From the NCBI RefSeq assembly GCF_900091585.1, contig NZ_FMHT01000003.1, positions 4,641,501-4,705,500 of the forward strand: DNA of 64,000 nt, given 5' to 3'. Shown here in pieces: positions 37,483-45,306 of this stretch (the first letter of the stretch is position 1; the number at the start of each line of letters is the position of its first letter). Source of the DNA: Micromonospora nigra. GTDB taxonomy: Bacteria; Actinomycetota; Actinomycetes; Mycobacteriales; Micromonosporaceae. The position numbers and the translations under genes were made by a program. The notes beneath the pieces were generated by a model. That model saw only the letters and a list, made by a program, of their open reading frames with translations. It searched no databases and had not been told where the DNA came from.

Positions 37483-38412
37483 GTGCGGCTGACGGGGGTG
37501 TCGCCGGAGTCGGGCGGAACGGGCCTGACGGTGCAGACCGCTCTGGCCAACCCGAGCACCCGTCCGGGCCTGAGCCTGCCCGGGCGGGTGACGGTCACCG
37601 CCGACGCGGGCGACGTCTCGGTCCACCACGTCCGGCTCGGCCTGGTGGCTCAGGCCGAGCCGGACGATCCGGAGGCTCCCCGTCGCCTCATGCAGTACCA
37701 CAGCGCGCAGGTGGCCGAGGGGTTCGTGTTGCGGGCGGGGCGGACCCGGTCGATCCCGTTCGCGTTCCCGCTGCCGTGGGAGACCCCGGTGACCACGTTC
37801 GGCGGGGTTCCGCTCCTGAGCCTGGAGACGGCGCTGCGTACGGAGGTGGCGGTCGCGCCGCTGCTCGACCAGGGAGCCATGGTGCCGTTGTTCGTGCATC
37901 CGCTGCCCACCCAGCGGCACGTGCTGTCGGCGCTCGACGAACTGGGTTTCACCATGCGCCAGGCCGGACTGGTGGCCGCGCGGCTGCCGGGGGTGGAGCA
38001 GACGTTGCCGGTGCACCAGCGGCTGGGTTTCTGGGTGGCACCGCTGTACGCCGGCCCGATCACCGAACTGGAGGTGATCTTCGTGGCGAACTCCGCCGAG
38101 CTGGAGGTGATCCTCTGGTGTGACCGGCGACTGTCACTGGCTGGCATCACCCACACCAGCATCAGCCGGTTCCGGGTCTGGCACGTCGACGCCGACCAGC
38201 GGGACTGGGTGTCGACGGTCGACGGCTGGCTGCGCCACACGATCAACCGGCACGCCGCGGCGGCGGCCCACGCGGACTGGTCGGCCACCATCAGCGAGTC
38301 CGCCCATGTGAGCCGCCCACCCGACCGGCCGGTCCCGCCCGGCTTCGGCCTGGGCGGCACGGCCGGCGGCGCGGGCGTCGGTGGCGGCGGCTCCGGCGGC
38401 GACGGCACCTGA
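37483..38412 (+). CDS. Spo0M/SpoOM-family protein
   Basis: A 309-residue arrestin-like protein of the SpoOM family. The first 140 residues form one beta sandwich (VRLGLVAQAEPD, LRAGRTRSIPFAFPLPWETP), the second runs to about residue 240, and a Gly-rich tail ends the protein. Spo0M affects sporulation timing in Bacillus; the role in actinomycetes is not settled. It begins 12 bases after the CNNM pair and may be co-transcribed. Start GTG at 37483. Confidence 0.82.
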   Translation: MRLTGVSPESGGTGLTVQTALANPSTRPGLSLPGRVTVTADAGDVSVHHVRLGLVAQAEPDDPEAPRRLMQYHSAQVAEGFVLRAGRTRSIPFAFPLPWETPVTTFGGVPLLSLETALRTEVAVAPLLDQGAMVPLFVHPLPTQRHVLSALDELGFTMRQAGLVAARLPGVEQTLPVHQRLGFWVAPLYAGPITELEVIFVANSAELEVILWCDRRLSLAGITHTSISRFRVWHVDADQRDWVSTVDGWLRHTINRHAAAAAHADWSATISESAHVSRPPDRPVPPGFGLGGTAGGAGVGGGGSGGDGT

Positions 38413-38478
38413 CCCGGCCCCGGTGGGGCAGTGGGACCGGCCCACCCCCGGTGGGGCAGTGGGTGGGGCAGGCGGAGG

Positions 38479-38510
38479 CCGGCCCGGCCCGGCCCGGCCC
38501 GGCCCGGTCG
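38479..38510. repeat. GGCCC pentanucleotide repeat
   Basis: Five to six tandem GGCCC units lie between the convergent Spo0M-type and LysE-type genes. The segment upstream also carries CCCCGGTGGGGCAGTGGG twice (about 38418 and 38445). It is simple-sequence DNA that may fold into a bidirectional terminator. Confidence 0.6.
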
Positions 38511-38534
38511 GGGCGGGGCGTGGGGCGGAACGGG

Positions 38535-39203
38535 TCAGGCGGAGGCGGTGGCGAGTTTGACGCTGAAGGCGAGGAAGAGCGCGCCGATCGTCGTGGTGGC
38601 GCCGGCGGCGAGGCGGCGGCGAGCCCGGAACTGGGCCGCCAGGAACGTCCCGGCGAAGATCAACGCGGTCAGGTAGAGCACGCTGGTGAGCTGGGCGATC
38701 AGCCCGAGCAGCAGAAACGACAGTGTCGGCCAGGCGTACCCGGGGTCGACGAACTGGATGAAGAACGACACGAAGAACAGGATCGCCTTCGGGTTGAGCA
38801 GGCTGATCACCAGCGCCTTACGGAACGGGCTGCGCATGGCCGCCGGCTCCGCGGCGTCGATCAGCCGCGGCGTGGCCGGGTCGTTGCGGTCGCGCCAGCG
38901 CCGCCACGCCCCACGCAGCATGGTCACCCCCACGTAGCCCAGGTACGCGGCACCCGCGTACCTGATCACGAGGAACAGCGGTGGGTACGCCTTGAGCAGC
39001 GACGCCACCCCGGCGGCGGAGAGCACCATCAGCACCCCGTCGCCGACGAACACCCCGCCAGCGGCCCGGTAGCCGGTCGCCACGCCCCGACGGGCGGCGG
39101 TGGAGAGCACGAACAGCGAGTTGGGCCCGGGCAGCAGGATGATCGCCACGGTGCCCAGCACGTACGTCCAGATGTCGGTGATGCCCAGCACGCCCGTCAT
39201 CAT
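38535..39203 (-). CDS. LysE/RhtB-family amino-acid exporter (LeuE-like)
   Basis: A 222-residue membrane protein with six predicted helices. The N-terminal LLPGPNSLFVLSTAARRG motif is the LysE-superfamily signature and is closest to the LeuE/RhtB branch. KALVISLLNPKAILFFVSFFIQFV is the conserved fourth-helix region. It should export neutral amino acids by proton exchange. ATG at 39203 (the first of two adjacent) is preferred because the earlier extension is Gly/Ser-rich and GGTGG precedes it. Confidence 0.87.
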   Translation of the reverse strand: MMTGVLGITDIWTYVLGTVAIILLPGPNSLFVLSTAARRGVATGYRAAGGVFVGDGVLMVLSAAGVASLLKAYPPLFLVIRYAGAAYLGYVGVTMLRGAWRRWRDRNDPATPRLIDAAEPAAMRSPFRKALVISLLNPKAILFFVSFFIQFVDPGYAWPTLSFLLLGLIAQLTSVLYLTALIFAGTFLAAQFRARRRLAAGATTTIGALFLAFSVKLATASA

Positions 39204-39264
39204 CGGGCCACCTGTGCCGTCCTGCGAAGCCGACCGACCTGTGCTTCCGGCCACTGGTCGAGGG

Positions 39265-39978
39265 TCAGCGCGTGCGGCACGGTGTCCCGCCGGGTGCCGT
39301 CGGGGCGCAGTCGGGGCCTCCGCAGCATCCGTGCCGGGGGCCCGGCGTCGGCCGCAGGTACGCCGGCACGGGCGCGGTGACGCCCTCGTCCGGCTCGGGC
39401 AGCCCGGCGGTGAGGCGCAGCGGCACCACCCCCGCCCAGTGCGGCAGCGCGTAGTCGTCGGGCTCGTCGCGGACGCCGCCGCTCCGGACGCGTAGCGACA
39501 CCTCGCGCAGCGGCAGGGCCAGCACGGCCGTCTCGGCCAGTTCCCGGCGGTTCGGGGGGCGGCTGTCGGCGGCGCGTCCCACGCCGACCTTCTCCACCAG
39601 CGCGGTCAACGCCTCGGTCTTCTCGACCGGGTCGGTGACCAGGTGGGCGGTGCCGTGGGCGACGACCGAACGGTAGTTGGCGCTGTGGTGGAACTGGGAG
39701 CGGCCGTAGACCAGCCCGTCGAGCAGGGTGACCGCGACGCAGGCCGGCAGACCGCCGCCCCGGGCGGCGAGCAGTGGCCGGCTGCCGGTGGAGCCGTGCA
39801 GGTAGAGGGTGTCACCGACGCGCACGTGCAGGGTGGGCAGCATGCGCGGCTCGCCGTCGACGGTGAACCCGAGGGTGCAGTGGTAGGCCTCGTCGAGCAC
39901 GGCGTGGACGGCGGCCCGGTCGTAGCTCATCCGGTCTCGGGACCGGCTGGCGGTGGTGCGGTCGGTCTGCGCGTACAT
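39265..39978 (-). CDS. Pyridoxamine 5'-phosphate oxidase-like FMN-binding protein
   Basis: A 237-residue split-barrel protein. After a short basic start, YHCTLGFTVDGEPRMLPTLHVRVGDTLYLHGS and VYGRSQFHHSANYRSVVAHG are typical of the PNPOx-like family near nitroimidazole resistance proteins. A cysteine-rich C-terminal end (GCCGGPDC) is unusual. It is divergent from a MocR regulator whose start is only 34 bp away, so the two share a promoter region. Context points to vitamin B6-related metabolism, as inference. ATG at 39978 follows GGCGGGAGC. Confidence 0.85.
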   Translation of the reverse strand: MYAQTDRTTASRSRDRMSYDRAAVHAVLDEAYHCTLGFTVDGEPRMLPTLHVRVGDTLYLHGSTGSRPLLAARGGGLPACVAVTLLDGLVYGRSQFHHSANYRSVVAHGTAHLVTDPVEKTEALTALVEKVGVGRAADSRPPNRRELAETAVLALPLREVSLRVRSGGVRDEPDDYALPHWAGVVPLRLTAGLPEPDEGVTAPVPAYLRPTPGPRHGCCGGPDCAPTAPGGTPCRTR

Positions 39979-39980
39979 GC

Positions 39981-40012
39981 TCCCGCCTTAGTTATAGTAC
40001 AATCTTGTGTTT
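39981..40012. promoter_or_regulatory. Compact divergent promoter of the PNPOx-like and MocR genes
   Basis: An AT-rich 30-bp stretch with TACAAT (39998-40003) as -10 for the plus strand and TATAAC/TACTAT on the minus strand, overlapping at a GTAC core. The plus-strand transcript would begin at about 40010, so the MocR mRNA is probably leaderless. An autoregulatory MocR site overlapping both -10 boxes is likely. Confidence 0.55.
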
Positions 40013-41353
40013 GTGTCAGAACGCTATCAGGTGACCGGTGCGACGGCAGTCGAGATTTCGGCCAGCATCGAGTCGGGCATCCGCCGCGCCGCCCTCGCCC
40101 CCGGCGACCTCCTCCCGCCGGTCCGGGCCCTCGCCGCCGACCTGGCCGTCAGCCCCGCCACCGTCTCCCGCGCCTACGCCGAGCTGCGCCAACGGGGGCT
40201 CATCGTCACCGCCGGCCGGCACGGCACCCGGGTCCGACCCCGGCCCCCCGTCGCCGCCCGCCGCGCGGCCATGCGCCCACCAGCCGCCCCCGGCCTGCGC
40301 GAACTGTCCCAGGGGGAACCCGACACCCGGCTGCTGCCCCCGCTCGGCCCGCACCTGGCCCGACTCGCCGCCGAGGCCGGCCACCCGATCGGGTACGCCA
40401 CCGCCGGGGTGCTGCCCGAAGTGGCCGAGGCCGCCCGCGCCCGGCTCGCCGCCGACGGGGTGCCCGCCGACGAACTGACCCTCACCGGCGGCGCGCTCGA
40501 CGGCATCGAGCGGCTGCTCGGCGCCCACCTGCGCTTCGGCGACGCGGTCGCCGTGGAGGACCCGGGCTGGGCCAACCAGCTCGACCTCGTCGCCGCGCTC
40601 GGGCTGCGCCCCATCGGCGTACCCGTCGACGACGACGGGCCGCTCGTCGCCGGGATCGCCGCAGCCCTCGCCGCCGGGGCGCGGGCACTGATCGTCACCA
40701 GCCGGGCCCAGAACCCCACCGGCGCGGCACTGTCGGCCGGCCGCTGCGCCGCGCTGCGCCACCTGCTCGCCGACCGGTCCGACCTGCTGCTGATCGAGGA
40801 CGACCACGCCGCGGAACTGGCCCGCGTACCGCTGCACCCGCTGGCCGGCGCGACCCGCAACTGGGCCTTCCTGCGTTCGGTGAGCAAACCTTTCGGCCCC
40901 GACCTGCGCCTGGCCGTCCTCGCGGGCGACGAGACCACGGTGGCCCGGGTGGCCGGCCGGGTCCGGGTCGGCGCGGGCTGGGTCTCCACCGTCCTGCAAC
41001 GCCTCGTCCTGACCCTGTGGCGCGACCCCGCCGCGACCGCGCTCGTCGCCCGCGCGGCCGACAGCTACGAACGGCGTCGCGGGGCGCTCGTCGCGGCCCT
41101 CGCCGACCGGGGGGTGGCCGCCCACGGCCGCACCGGAATCAACGTCTGGGTGCCCGTGGCCGACGAGACCAGCGCGCTGACGGCGCTACGCGACGCCGGC
41201 TGGTCCGTCGCGCCCGGCGCGCTCTTCCGCATCGCCGCCGGGCCGGGCCTGCGCGTCTCGGTCGGTCCGCTCGACGACGCCGAGATCCCGGCCCTCGCCG
41301 ACGCGGTGGCCCGCGCGATCCACCCCGCGCCGGACGGCGGCTTCACCGCCTGA
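40013..41353 (+). CDS. MocR/PdxR-type regulator (GntR HTH plus aminotransferase fold)
   Basis: A 446-residue fusion. Residues 8-75 are a GntR winged helix-turn-helix (LPPVRALAADLAVSPATVSRAYAELRQRG), and residues 95-440 are a PLP-dependent aminotransferase fold with the Schiff-base lysine in SVSKPFG near residue 292 and SRAQNPTGAALS before it. Such proteins usually sense PLP or an amine and control vitamin B6 or amino-acid genes. GTG at 40013 is preferred over GTG 40007 because the -10 box ends at 40003, so a transcript would barely include 40007. The divergent PNPOx-like gene is the obvious target. Confidence 0.9.
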   Translation: MSERYQVTGATAVEISASIESGIRRAALAPGDLLPPVRALAADLAVSPATVSRAYAELRQRGLIVTAGRHGTRVRPRPPVAARRAAMRPPAAPGLRELSQGEPDTRLLPPLGPHLARLAAEAGHPIGYATAGVLPEVAEAARARLAADGVPADELTLTGGALDGIERLLGAHLRFGDAVAVEDPGWANQLDLVAALGLRPIGVPVDDDGPLVAGIAAALAAGARALIVTSRAQNPTGAALSAGRCAALRHLLADRSDLLLIEDDHAAELARVPLHPLAGATRNWAFLRSVSKPFGPDLRLAVLAGDETTVARVAGRVRVGAGWVSTVLQRLVLTLWRDPAATALVARAADSYERRRGALVAALADRGVAAHGRTGINVWVPVADETSALTALRDAGWSVAPGALFRIAAGPGLRVSVGPLDDAEIPALADAVARAIHPAPDGGFTA

Positions 41354-41375
41354 GCCGGACGGTCGGCCGTCCGGC
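41354..41375. terminator. Hairpin terminator after the MocR gene
   Basis: A perfect 9-bp stem (41354-41362 with 41367-41375) around a TCGG tetraloop starts immediately after the stop codon. Confidence 0.7.
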
Positions 41376-41452
41376 ACCCTCGCGCAGGGGCCGGCTTCGC
41401 TGCCGGACGACCGCCTCGGCCCCGGCGGGACGGATCGGGTAGAACAGTCGTC

Positions 41453-42154
41453 ATGTCCGAAACCGACACCGCGCCCGGCGCGCAGAACTTCATCCCGCCG
41501 GGGGCCGCCAGTCTCGCCGCGCTACGCGCCGCCGCCACCGGGTGCCGGGGCTGCGAGCTGCACCGGGCGGCCTCCCAGACGGTCTTCGGCCGGGGCGACG
41601 CCACCGCCCGGCTGGTCTTCGTCGGCGAGCAGCCCGGTGACCTGGAGGACCAGAAGGGGCTGCCCTTCGTCGGCCCCGCCGGCAGGCTGCTGCGCCGGGC
41701 GGTCGACGACGTGGGCCTGGACCCCGCCCACATCTACCTCACCAACGCGGTCAAGCACTTCCGCTTCGAGCTGCGCGGCAGGCGGCGCATCCACCAGACC
41801 CCGGACCAGGTGCACGTCACGGCCTGCCGGCCCTGGCTGGTGGCCGAGTTCGCCCACCTGAACCCGCAGATCGTGGTGGTGCTCGGCGCCACCGCCGCGA
41901 AGGCGCTGCTCGGCCCGGGCTTCCGGGTCACCCGCCAGCGCGGGGAGTTGCTGCCCTGGCCGGACGCCGCCCAGCGCCCGGACGACTTCCGGCAGGTGCC
42001 GGTGGACAGCGCCGGACGGACCGCCGACGCCCCACCGGCCCGGTTGCTGGCCACCATCCACCCGTCCGCCGTGCTGCGGGCGGACAACCAGGAGGTGGCG
42101 TACCAGGGCCTGGTCGCCGACCTGACCGTCGCCGCCCGCGCCCTCACCACCTGA
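41453..42154 (+). CDS. udgX: UdgX-type uracil-DNA glycosylase
   Basis: A 233-residue family-4-related glycosylase. Near residue 57 it has GEQPGDLEDQ followed by GLPFVGPAG, and it has the R-loop motif RRRIH with His at about residue 114. That histidine forms the covalent bond with the uracil site in mycobacterial UdgX, so the enzyme should trap itself on DNA rather than turn over. The cysteines of the iron-sulfur cluster are recognisable (GCRGCELH, ACRP). Length matches UdgX. A 22-bp tandem duplication covers its stop codon. Confidence 0.9.
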   Translation: MSETDTAPGAQNFIPPGAASLAALRAAATGCRGCELHRAASQTVFGRGDATARLVFVGEQPGDLEDQKGLPFVGPAGRLLRRAVDDVGLDPAHIYLTNAVKHFRFELRGRRRIHQTPDQVHVTACRPWLVAEFAHLNPQIVVVLGATAAKALLGPGFRVTRQRGELLPWPDAAQRPDDFRQVPVDSAGRTADAPPARLLATIHPSAVLRADNQEVAYQGLVADLTVAARALTT

Positions 42155-42183
42155 GGTCGCCGCCCTCACCACCTGAGGTCGCC
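42140..42183. repeat. 22-bp exact tandem duplication at the udgX stop
   Basis: The segment 42140-42161, which holds the last codons and TGA of udgX, is repeated without change at 42162-42183. It looks like a recent slippage event. Confidence 0.75.
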
Positions 42184-42186
42184 CTC

Positions 42187-42216
42187 CTCGCGGCCGACCG
42201 GCCGTCCGGCCGCGAG
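42187..42216. terminator. Hairpin terminator after udgX
   Basis: A 9-bp stem (42187-42195 with 42208-42216) encloses a 12-base loop that is itself partly palindromic. It lies 32 bp after the udgX stop. Confidence 0.6.
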
Positions 42217-42316
42217 CGGCCCGGACGAGTAGATCCCGGGCCGGCGCCCTCCGGCCCTGGGCAGGGGGCCCGACAGGGCCTGGGCAGGGTGCGTGAGCGG
42301 TGCCACACTTGCCGCC

Positions 42317-43456
42317 ATGGAGCAGCACCTCTACGAGCGTGACCACGACGAGTTCCGCGACCTGTGCCGGGCGTTCCTGGCCCGCGAGGCGGTGCCGCAC
42401 CACGACCGCTGGGAAGCCGACGGCATCGTCGACCGTGAGGTGTGGCGCAAGGCCGGCGCGGCCGGGCTGCTGGGCATGGACGTCGACCCGGAGTACGGCG
42501 GCGGCGGGCAGCGGGACTTCCGGTTCAACGCGGTGCTGGTCGAGGAGATCGTCGCCGCGGGCTGCTCGGGGCTGGGCTTCGGCCTGCACAACGACGTGGT
42601 GGCCCCGTACCTCACCGAACTGACCACCGACGAGCAGCGCAAGCGGTGGCTGCCCGGCTTCTGCTCCGGCGACCTGGTCACCGCCATCGCGATGAGCGAG
42701 CCCGGCGCCGGTTCCGACCTGGCCGGGGTACGCACCACCGCCGTCCGCGACGGCGACACCCTCGTGCTCAACGGGCAGAAGACGTTCATCACCAACGGCG
42801 AGATGGCCGACCTGGTGCTGGTGGTGGCCCGCACGGCCGACCAGGGCGCGCACGGGGTGAGTCTGATCGCGGTGGAGGCCGGCACCCCCGGCTTCACCCG
42901 GGGCCGACGGTTGGCCAAGGTCGGCCTGAAGGCCAACGACACCGCCGAACTGTTCTTCGACGACTGCCGGGTGCCGGCGGAGAACCTGGTCGGCACCGAG
43001 AACCACGGCTTCTACCACCTGATGGCCAACCTGCCCAGGGAGCGGCTGAGCATCGCGGTCTCCGCCGTCGCGGCGGCGGAGAAACTGCTCGCGATCACCC
43101 TCGACCACGCCCGCTCGCGGGAGGCGTTCGGCCGGCCGATCGGCAGGTTCCAGCACAACCGGTTCCTGCTGGCCGAGATGGACACCGAGGTGACCATCGC
43201 GCGGACCTTCGTCAACCACTGCGTCGCGGAGTTCGGCGCGGGCCGGCTGTCCGTCACCGACGCGGCCAAGGCCAAGTGGTGGACCACCGAGTTGCAGAAC
43301 CGGGTCGCCGACCGCTGCGTGCAGCTGCACGGCGGCTACGGCTTCATGCTGGAGTACCCGGTGGCGAAGTACTGGCTGGACGGCCGGGTGCAGACCATCT
43401 ACGGCGGCACCACCGAGATCATGAAGGAGATCATCGGCCGCGGGCTCGACCTGTAG
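42317..43456 (+). CDS. Acyl-CoA dehydrogenase
   Basis: A 379-residue flavoenzyme that forms the 2,3 double bond of acyl-CoA thioesters. Three-domain architecture: helical start, beta domain with FAD/substrate signature AIAMSEPGAGSDLAG (about residue 125), and C-terminal helices with QLHGGYGFMLEYPVAKYWLDGRV. The IYGGTTEIMKE end holds the usual catalytic Glu. The sequence pattern is of the medium/long-chain type; the substrate cannot be defined. ATG at 42317 is preferred to the in-frame GTG at 42293. It is alone, without other fatty-acid genes. Confidence 0.92.
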   Translation: MEQHLYERDHDEFRDLCRAFLAREAVPHHDRWEADGIVDREVWRKAGAAGLLGMDVDPEYGGGGQRDFRFNAVLVEEIVAAGCSGLGFGLHNDVVAPYLTELTTDEQRKRWLPGFCSGDLVTAIAMSEPGAGSDLAGVRTTAVRDGDTLVLNGQKTFITNGEMADLVLVVARTADQGAHGVSLIAVEAGTPGFTRGRRLAKVGLKANDTAELFFDDCRVPAENLVGTENHGFYHLMANLPRERLSIAVSAVAAAEKLLAITLDHARSREAFGRPIGRFQHNRFLLAEMDTEVTIARTFVNHCVAEFGAGRLSVTDAAKAKWWTTELQNRVADRCVQLHGGYGFMLEYPVAKYWLDGRVQTIYGGTTEIMKEIIGRGLDL

Positions 43457-43536
43457 CGAAACCCGCTGCCGGCCGGCCCGGCCGATGCGCAAGGATGGGA
43501 CGGCGTACCGCCCCTTACCGTGCCCGGGAGTCGCCG

Positions 43537-44916
43537 ATGGCCACCGACCTCACCACACCGGTCGCCGCGCTCGACGCGGCACCGATCCAGCGGCGCACCC
43601 TGCGGCTGCTGTTCGGCACCCAGATCATCGGCGGCATCGGTGTCACCATCGGCATCTCCGTGGGGGCGCTGCTCGCCGCCCGGGTCGCCGGCACCGCCGT
43701 CGCCGGCCTGGCGCAGAGCGCCGCCGTGGTCGGTGGCGCCCTGCTCGCCGTACCGGTCACCCGGATCATCGACGCGCACGGTCGCCGGCCCGGACTGGTC
43801 GTGGCGTACCTGGCCGGGGCGGCCGGTGCGGTGCTGGTGGTGCTCGCCACGGTCACCGGCTCGGTGCCCCTGCTGTTCCTCGGCATGCTCCTGTTCGGCG
43901 GCGGCAGCGCCGCCAACCTCCAGGCCCGCTACGCGGCGGTCGACCTCGCCGAGCCGACCCGGCGGGGTCGGCAGCTCTCCCTGATCGTCTGGGCCACCAC
44001 CATCGGCGCGGTGGCGGCACCGAACTTCGCCGCGCTCGCCGACCGCACCACCAGCGGCTGGGGGCTGCCCGCGCTGTCCGGGCCGTTCGCGTTCAGCGCG
44101 GCCGCGTTCGTGCTGGCCGCCGGCGTACTGCTGGCCCTGCTGCGGCCCGACCCGCTGCTGACCGCGCGCCGGCTCGCGGCGGCCGACGCCCCCGTGGCCC
44201 CACCGGCGCGCACCGGTGGGCGCGGGCCGGGGATGCGGGCGGCCTGGCGGGTGGTCCGGGAGCGTCCGGCGGCCCGGCTCGGCATCGCCGCCGTCGCGGT
44301 CGGCCACGCCGTGATGGTCGCCGTCATGTCGATGACCCCGGTACGCCTCGGCGAGTCGCACGGCGACGCCGACGTGCTGCGGGTGGTCGGTGTGGTGCTG
44401 AGTCTGCACATCGCCGGCATGTACGCCCTCGCGCCGGTGGTGGGCTGGCTCACCGACCGGTTGGGCCGGCGGGCGGTGATCCTCGGCGGCGTCGCGTTGC
44501 TGTTGGCGGCCTGCGCGGTCGCCGGCACCGCCGGACACGACACGCCGCTGCTCTCGGTCGGCCTGGTTCTGCTCGGGCTGGGCTGGTCCGGCACGATGGT
44601 GGCCGGGTCGACGCTGTTGTCGGAGTCCGTGCCGGCGGCGGGCCGGCCACGGGTGCAGGGGTTGTCCGACCTGACGATGGGCCTGGCCGGGGCCGTGGCG
44701 GCGGCGGCCAGCGGGTTCGTCATGCGAGCCGCCGGCTATCCGGCGCTCACCCTGCTGGCGGCGATCGCGGTGGTGCCCCTGGTGGCGCTAGCGTTGCGGA
44801 CGGCGTCTCCGGGGATCCCCGGCGGTCAGGTGCCGTCCGGGGTCACCGGCGGTCCGGTGCCACCGGCGGCTGCCGGCGGTCGGGTGCCGCGCGGCGCGGC
44901 GGACGAGGAGGGCTGA
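43537..44916 (+). CDS. MFS transporter
   Basis: A 459-residue, 12-helix major facilitator. The loop between helices 2 and 3 reads RIIDAHGRRPGLV and the matching half-two loop WLTDRLGRRAVIL, both forms of the family's G-x3-D-x2-GRR motif. The last 35 residues are a Pro/Gly-rich cytoplasmic tail with a GVTGGPVPP-like repeat. Substrate unknown; drug or metabolite efflux is likely by family. GGGAG lies before ATG 43537. It ends four bases before the DUF3046 gene. Confidence 0.88.
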   Translation: MATDLTTPVAALDAAPIQRRTLRLLFGTQIIGGIGVTIGISVGALLAARVAGTAVAGLAQSAAVVGGALLAVPVTRIIDAHGRRPGLVVAYLAGAAGAVLVVLATVTGSVPLLFLGMLLFGGGSAANLQARYAAVDLAEPTRRGRQLSLIVWATTIGAVAAPNFAALADRTTSGWGLPALSGPFAFSAAAFVLAAGVLLALLRPDPLLTARRLAAADAPVAPPARTGGRGPGMRAAWRVVRERPAARLGIAAVAVGHAVMVAVMSMTPVRLGESHGDADVLRVVGVVLSLHIAGMYALAPVVGWLTDRLGRRAVILGGVALLLAACAVAGTAGHDTPLLSVGLVLLGLGWSGTMVAGSTLLSESVPAAGRPRVQGLSDLTMGLAGAVAAAASGFVMRAAGYPALTLLAAIAVVPLVALALRTASPGIPGGQVPSGVTGGPVPPAAAGGRVPRGAADEEG

Positions 44917-44920
44917 TCAC

Positions 44921-45121
44921 GTGCGGCTGACCGACTTCTGGGGGCGGCTGGAGGAGGCGTTCGGTCCCGGCTACGCGGCCAGCATCGCCCGCGACCAGGT
45001 GCTGTCCCAACTGGGTGGGCGGACCATCGAGCAGGCGCTCGCCGCCGGTGAGCGGACGAACGTGGTGTGGCGTGCGGTGGTCGCCGCGTACCCCGACCGG
45101 GTGCCCTCCCGACTACGCTGA
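44921..45121 (+). CDS. DUF3046 protein
   Basis: A 66-residue DUF3046 protein (start [19 protein letters not shown], then [10 protein letters not shown]). This family characteristically sits directly upstream of recA in actinobacteria, as here. Function is unknown. GTG at 44921. Confidence 0.88.
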   Translation: MRLTDFWGRLEEAFGPGYAASIARDQVLSQLGGRTIEQALAAGERTNVVWRAVVAAYPDRVPSRLR

Positions 45122-45158
45122 GCAGCCGATTCGTCACTTCCGTGTGTCACTTGCCGAC

Positions 45159-45174
45159 TCGTACACCTGTTCGG
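45159..45174. promoter_or_regulatory. LexA (SOS) box upstream of recA
   Basis: TCGTACACCTGTTCGG matches the actinobacterial SOS box TCGAAC-N4-GTTCGA at ten of twelve defined bases. It lies 133 bp before the recA ATG, in the only AT-richer part of the gap. Damage-induced expression by LexA cleavage is the usual control. Confidence 0.6.
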
Positions 45175-45306
45175 CTATTGTCCACAGCGGGGTGCTCGTC
45201 CACAGCTCACGGCCGGTCGGCTGGTGTTCTGTCGGACCCAGCGCCTAGCGTGTCCCGCGTGACGCGAAGCTCAGGAAAGACGCCGGCGAAGGCAGGGGTG
45301 GCAAAC

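Noticed and set aside
45140..45172. PafBC-type (RecA-NDp) promoter before recA
   Set aside because: TGTCA and TACACC segments resemble it, but the spacing is off by one and the conserved GTG and final T are missing.
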